Shown one piece after another: positions 40,781 through 43,947 of a stretch of 43,947 nucleotides of DNA. A model generated the notes under the pieces. The model had not been told where the DNA came from. It did no database searches and saw only the letters and a list, made by a program, of their open reading frames with translations. The stretch comes from an uncultured Alphaproteobacteria bacterium (GTDB lineage: Bacteria; Pseudomonadota; Alphaproteobacteria; Caulobacterales; Parvularculaceae): contig CALAZI010000156.1 in NCBI GenBank assembly GCA_937895955.1, positions 1-43,947 on the forward strand. Direction: 5' to 3'. The stretch's first letter is position 1; every line of letters begins with the position of its first letter. A program made the position numbers and the translations under genes.

Positions 40781-42550
40781 ATGGCGAGCGAAAACAGCGA
40801 CTTTCTGGTTCAATCGGCGACCTATCTCGCCGCCGCCGCGATCGCCGTCCCTGTTTTCAACCGATTCAAGCTCGGATCGATTCTCGGCTATCTGGCGGCC
40901 GGGGTCATCGCCGGCCCCTATGCGCTCAACTTGTTGCATCAGGAAGAGGGCGTTTTTCACATCGCCGAATTCGGCGTCGTCCTGTTCCTGTTTGTCATCG
41001 GTCTGGAACTCTCTTTGGCGAGACTCTGGGCATTGCGCCGCGATATTTTCGGCCTTGGCGCGGCGCAGATCGCAGCCACAGGCGCCGTTCTTGCCGCCAT
41101 CTTTATCGCCGCGCGCGTTATGCCGATCGGCGCGGCGGCGATCGGCGGCCTTTCCCTGGCTTTTTCGTCGACGGCCTTCGCCCTTCAATATTTGAAAGAC
41201 CGGGGAGAGTTGAACACCGCCTACGGATCGCGCGCTTTTCCGATCCTGCTGATGCAGGATTTGATGGTCGTTCCGCTGCTTGCCGCCATCCCGTTCGCCG
41301 CCGGCGCGACTGCATCTATTGCGGAAGGATTTGATGCGGACAAAAGCTGGGCCGCTGTCGGCCGCACGGTTTTCGTCATCGCCGCTATAATCTATGGCGG
41401 GCGTTTCGCCGTGAACCCGCTCTTGCGCCATGTCGCAGGTTCAGGCTCTCGCGAAGCCTTCGCGGCGACGGCGCTGCTTCTAGTCGTCGTCTCTTCGATC
41501 GCCGTTTCTTGGGTCGGGATGCCGATGGGACTGGGCGCCTTTCTCGCCGGCGTTCTCCTGGCTGAATCTTCCTATCGTCATCAGATTGAAACGGATATCG
41601 AGCCGTTTCGCGGCCTGCTGCTCGGCCTCTTTTTCATTCTTATCGGCGCGCGGCTGAATCTCGATGTCATCGTTGAACAATGGATGATCATCCTTGGCGG
41701 CGCGCTCGGTCTTGTTCTGGTGAAAGCCGGATTGCTTTACGGCCTGTCGCGGGCTCTCGGTTCGCGTCATGAGGATGCGTTGCTGACGGGCGTCGTGCTC
41801 AGTCAGGGCGGGGAATTCGGGTTTGTCGTATTCAGCGTCGGCGCCGACGCTGCGCTGTTTACGGCGGAACAGGCGACGATATTGACGGCGATCGTCACCG
41901 TTTCGATGGTGATGACGCCCTTCTTGATGGTTGCCGCAAGACAGGCGCGCCGCGCCGATGCGCAATCACCGGAAGGGCTTGAAACGCCGCCCCCCGGACA
42001 AGGCCACGTCGTGATCGCGGGCTTTGGTCGGGTGGGGCAGATCATATCGCAGGTCGTTAGCGCCGCTGATATAGACGTCATTGCCATCGATAAGGACCCG
42101 TTGCACATCAAGAATGCCGAACGTTTCGGGTTCAAGGTCTATTACGGCGACGCATCGCGGCTCGATGTGCTCCTGACGGCGGGCGCGCATGACGCGCGCG
42201 CCGTCATATTCACGATGGACGATCGCGAAGCCGTCAACCATGCCGTTGCGGCGCTGCGCCAGCGCATTCCGAACGCCTTCATCCTCGTCGTTGCGCATGA
42301 CCGGTTGCATGAAATCATTCTGCAAAAATTAGGTCCTGATGAGATTGTTCGCGAAACACTCGAATCGAGCCTGTTGTTGGCGCGGAAAACATTGGCGAAA
42401 CTTGAATTTTCTGACGAGATAATCGACGATTTCATCGAACAATTCAGGAAGAGGGACCGTGAGCGGTTGTTGGCGCAGATGGATTACGGGCCGGAAGCGG
42501 GGCGCGAACATCTGTACAAAAAATTCAAGCGCGCCGATGAAGCAGATTAA
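40781..42550 (+). CDS. Kef-type CPA2 monovalent cation:proton antiporter
   Basis: 589 aa. The N-terminal sodium/hydrogen exchanger-type transmembrane domain (about 1-390, roughly 12 helices) has LGSILGYLAAGVIAGPYAL, LFVIGLELSLARLWALRR, LAFSSTAFALQYLKDRGE and LSQGGEFGFVVFSVG. The cytoplasmic RCK/TrkA-N nucleotide-binding domain begins near residue 407 (HVVIAGFGRVGQIISQVVSA) and has YYGDASRLDVLL. Members exchange K+ or Na+ for protons in pH and electrophile stress. It may be transcribed with the arginine operon (41-bp gap). The stop overlaps the convergent metallopeptidase gene. Confidence 0.94.
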   Translation: MASENSDFLVQSATYLAAAAIAVPVFNRFKLGSILGYLAAGVIAGPYALNLLHQEEGVFHIAEFGVVLFLFVIGLELSLARLWALRRDIFGLGAAQIAATGAVLAAIFIAARVMPIGAAAIGGLSLAFSSTAFALQYLKDRGELNTAYGSRAFPILLMQDLMVVPLLAAIPFAAGATASIAEGFDADKSWAAVGRTVFVIAAIIYGGRFAVNPLLRHVAGSGSREAFAATALLLVVVSSIAVSWVGMPMGLGAFLAGVLLAESSYRHQIETDIEPFRGLLLGLFFILIGARLNLDVIVEQWMIILGGALGLVLVKAGLLYGLSRALGSRHEDALLTGVVLSQGGEFGFVVFSVGADAALFTAEQATILTAIVTVSMVMTPFLMVAARQARRADAQSPEGLETPPPGQGHVVIAGFGRVGQIISQVVSAADIDVIAIDKDPLHIKNAERFGFKVYYGDASRLDVLLTAGAHDARAVIFTMDDREAVNHAVAALRQRIPNAFILVVAHDRLHEIILQKLGPDEIVRETLESSLLLARKTLAKLEFSDEIIDDFIEQFRKRDRERLLAQMDYGPEAGREHLYKKFKRADEAD

Positions 42551-42954
42551 GGCGACTTCTCAATTCGATCCATATCGTCATCCGACAAGCCGAAATGATG
42601 CCCGATCTCATGCGTCAAAACGTGGCGGATCAATTCGCCTAGAGTGACGACGCCGTTGTCAATCCACTCGGCGAGGATCGGTTGCCGATAAAGATGGATC
42701 TGATCCGGTCCGGCCGGAATGTCGTCGATTGATTTTTGAGTGAGGTCGACGCCTTCGTAAAGTCCGGTCAGTTCAAAAGCGTCGTTAATCCCCATCTGAT
42801 CGAGAATTTCGTCATCGGCGAATTCCGCGACGCGAATGATGACGCCGTCGCATTGCGATCGAAATTCCCGGGGCAGGCTTTCAAACGCCGCATAAGCGAG
42901 CTGATTGAAGGCGTCCAAATCCGGCGCTTTCTTGTCGGCCCACTCGACCGTCAT
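42547..42954 (-). CDS. Zincin-like metallopeptidase family protein
   Basis: 135 aa. It contains the HEXXH motif HEIGHHFGLSDDDMDRIE near the C-terminus, preceded by IDNGVVTLGELIRHVLT, the pattern of the small Zincin_1 metallopeptidase family. The N-terminal half is FNQLAYAAFESLPREFRSQCDGVIIRVAEF and PDQIHLYRQPILAEW. Family function is not well established. The start overlaps the upstream serine hydrolase stop (both minus strand), so the two are co-transcribed, and the stop converges with the antiporter gene (4-bp overlap). Confidence 0.9.
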   Translation of the reverse strand: MTVEWADKKAPDLDAFNQLAYAAFESLPREFRSQCDGVIIRVAEFADDEILDQMGINDAFELTGLYEGVDLTQKSIDDIPAGPDQIHLYRQPILAEWIDNGVVTLGELIRHVLTHEIGHHFGLSDDDMDRIEKSP

Positions 42955-43937
42955 TCGATCGCCGCATAGATCGCCGCGAATGTCGGAGCGACAATCGGCA
43001 TCGGTTCTGCGCCGCGCGTCATGCCGGCGCGAACGATGATGAGATTCTTGTCTGGCGCGATCAGCACATATTGTCCCTCATGTCCCGCCATCAAATAAGC
43101 CTCGTCAGGCGCGCCGGGAATATATTTGGGCCGTCCGTTTTCGCCCGGCCGGTTAAGCCAGAACTGCGCGCCGTAAAAGTCATCCGACGCCGGCGCCGGC
43201 TCGGCGACATAGTCGCTCCAACCTTCAGGAAGCAGGCGCATCCCGCCGTAAACGCCGCCGTTCAAATGCAATAGGCCGAACTTCGCCCAATCGCGCGCCG
43301 TCGCATAGATGAAAGATGAACCGATGAAAACGCCTGAAGAGTCCGGCTCAAGCACGAAACTTGAGGCGCCGATCGGGTCAAGCAGGGCTTCATGCGCGAA
43401 TGCGTGATAGTTGACGTCATTCGCTTCAAGCGTTTCGCGCAGCGTGCGCTGTAGGAGGTTCGTCGTGCCGCTTGAATAAGACCAGAATGTTCCGGGCGAG
43501 TGAGCGAGCGCTTGATTTGCAGCGACCCCGCCGGCGTCGCGCGAGCGGAACAGCATTTCCGAAACGTCAGAGCGCGGATCGCCATATGCTTCATCAAAGG
43601 CGAGACCGCTCTGCATTCGCAGCAGATCGTTCCATGTGATCGTTTTCCGGGCCTCATCGTTTCGCCATTCCGGGACCGGAGCCGGCGCGTTTATGTCGAT
43701 GAATCCGCGTAATACGGCTGCGCCGACCATTGACGCGGTGACGCTCTTCGCCATCGACCAGGAAAGGAACCGCGTTTCCGCGTCAAACCCATCCGCATAG
43801 CGTTCCGCTATGATCGCGCCGTCCTTGACGATTAGGATCGCGCGCGTCGCGGCGACATCGTCTGCGAAAGCCGTTTCAATGGCTCTATCAATCGCCGCAT
43901 AGTCAACGTCATCGCGCGCTGCGGATGAATTCGCCAT
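42951..43937 (-). CDS. Serine hydrolase of the class C beta-lactamase fold, possibly 5'-partial
   Basis: 328 aa in the window. The nucleophile motif SMAK (S61, K64) lies in FLSWSMAKSVTASMVG. The second motif is YSS in FWSYSSGTTNLLQRTL, and a C-terminal GHEG (in LMAGHEGQYVLIAP) stands in the place of the third motif. It belongs to the Pfam beta-lactamase family, which includes esterases, D-amino-acid peptidases and carboxylesterases; antibiotic resistance should not be assumed. The frame is open through the window edge, so an upstream start and signal peptide could exist beyond 43947. It is followed by the small metallopeptidase gene with a 4-bp overlap. Confidence 0.88.
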   Translation of the reverse strand: MANSSAARDDVDYAAIDRAIETAFADDVAATRAILIVKDGAIIAERYADGFDAETRFLSWSMAKSVTASMVGAAVLRGFIDINAPAPVPEWRNDEARKTITWNDLLRMQSGLAFDEAYGDPRSDVSEMLFRSRDAGGVAANQALAHSPGTFWSYSSGTTNLLQRTLRETLEANDVNYHAFAHEALLDPIGASSFVLEPDSSGVFIGSSFIYATARDWAKFGLLHLNGGVYGGMRLLPEGWSDYVAEPAPASDDFYGAQFWLNRPGENGRPKYIPGAPDEAYLMAGHEGQYVLIAPDKNLIIVRAGMTRGAEPMPIVAPTFAAIYAAIE

Positions 43938-43947
43938 CGCATGCGGC

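Noticed and set aside
42951..43937. Antibiotic-resistance beta-lactamase
   Set aside because: The motifs only place it in the broad class C-fold serine hydrolase family, most members of which are not resistance enzymes.

Overview
The window is high-GC, tightly packed bacterial chromosome from an alphaproteobacterium. The evidence is a Rhodobacter-type gene transfer agent (GTA) cluster, a DegP / OmpR-type regulator / kinase / glnE block, a PleC-like PAS kinase, and an arginine module made of N-acetylornithine carbamoyltransferase, a fused NAG synthase/kinase and ArgC. The arginine module points to the Maricaulales / Hyphomonadales / Parvularculales side of the class, but the exact placement is inference. 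No rRNA, tRNA, CRISPR array, integrase or transposase gene was seen.

Positions 1-163 are a non-coding leader. It carries an exact 12-bp-period array, six copies of TTATCCCCC with variable 3-nt spacers, immediately upstream of the first GTA gene. Positions 164-15165 are a complete-looking RcGTA-like structural cluster, all on the + strand: small terminase, large terminase, portal, gp3.5, prohead protease, HK97 capsid, connector, head closure, tail terminator, major tail protein, gp10, a 58-aa chaperone-like protein, short tape measure, distal tail (DUF2460), hub (DUF2163), NlpC/P60 peptidase and the giant TIM-barrel tail protein. No lysis, replication or integration genes are present, which fits a GTA better than a prophage.

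The most unusual aspect is that this cluster, and apparently nothing else in the window, is studded with palindromic repeats of three families. Family A is about 117-132 bp with ends CGTCATCCCG/CGGGATGACG. Family B is CTCCCCC/CCCTCTCCC palindromes. Family C has ends CCTTCGAGGC/GCCTCGAAGG. Two family A copies sit in frame inside the peptidase gene. A family B copy supplies the last 36 codons of gp10. Two family B palindromes bracket, in inverted orientation, an antisense DUF559 nuclease-like gene inserted between gp3.5 and the protease. Family A copies are all multiples of 3 bp and all read open in the same frame, resembling the coding-compatible palindromic elements known from Rickettsia.

Positions 15328-32269 are housekeeping and stress genes: a small membrane protein, a DnaJ-type chaperone without zinc finger, an unrecognised 492-aa protein, an alpha/beta-hydrolase-OsmC fusion, DegP, a two-component pair and glnE. 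glnE is translationally coupled to two phytoene-desaturase-like flavoproteins and a GcvT-fold protein. They are followed by an EF-hand protein, an ECF sigma factor, a small membrane protein (candidate anti-sigma) and a CnrX-like periplasmic sensor. Positions 32282-37253 (minus strand) hold a PleC-like sensor kinase and aminopeptidase N. Positions 37452-40739 are the arginine operon, followed by a Kef-type antiporter. The right edge has a small zincin-like metallopeptidase and a serine hydrolase on the minus strand; the serine hydrolase frame is open to the window end.
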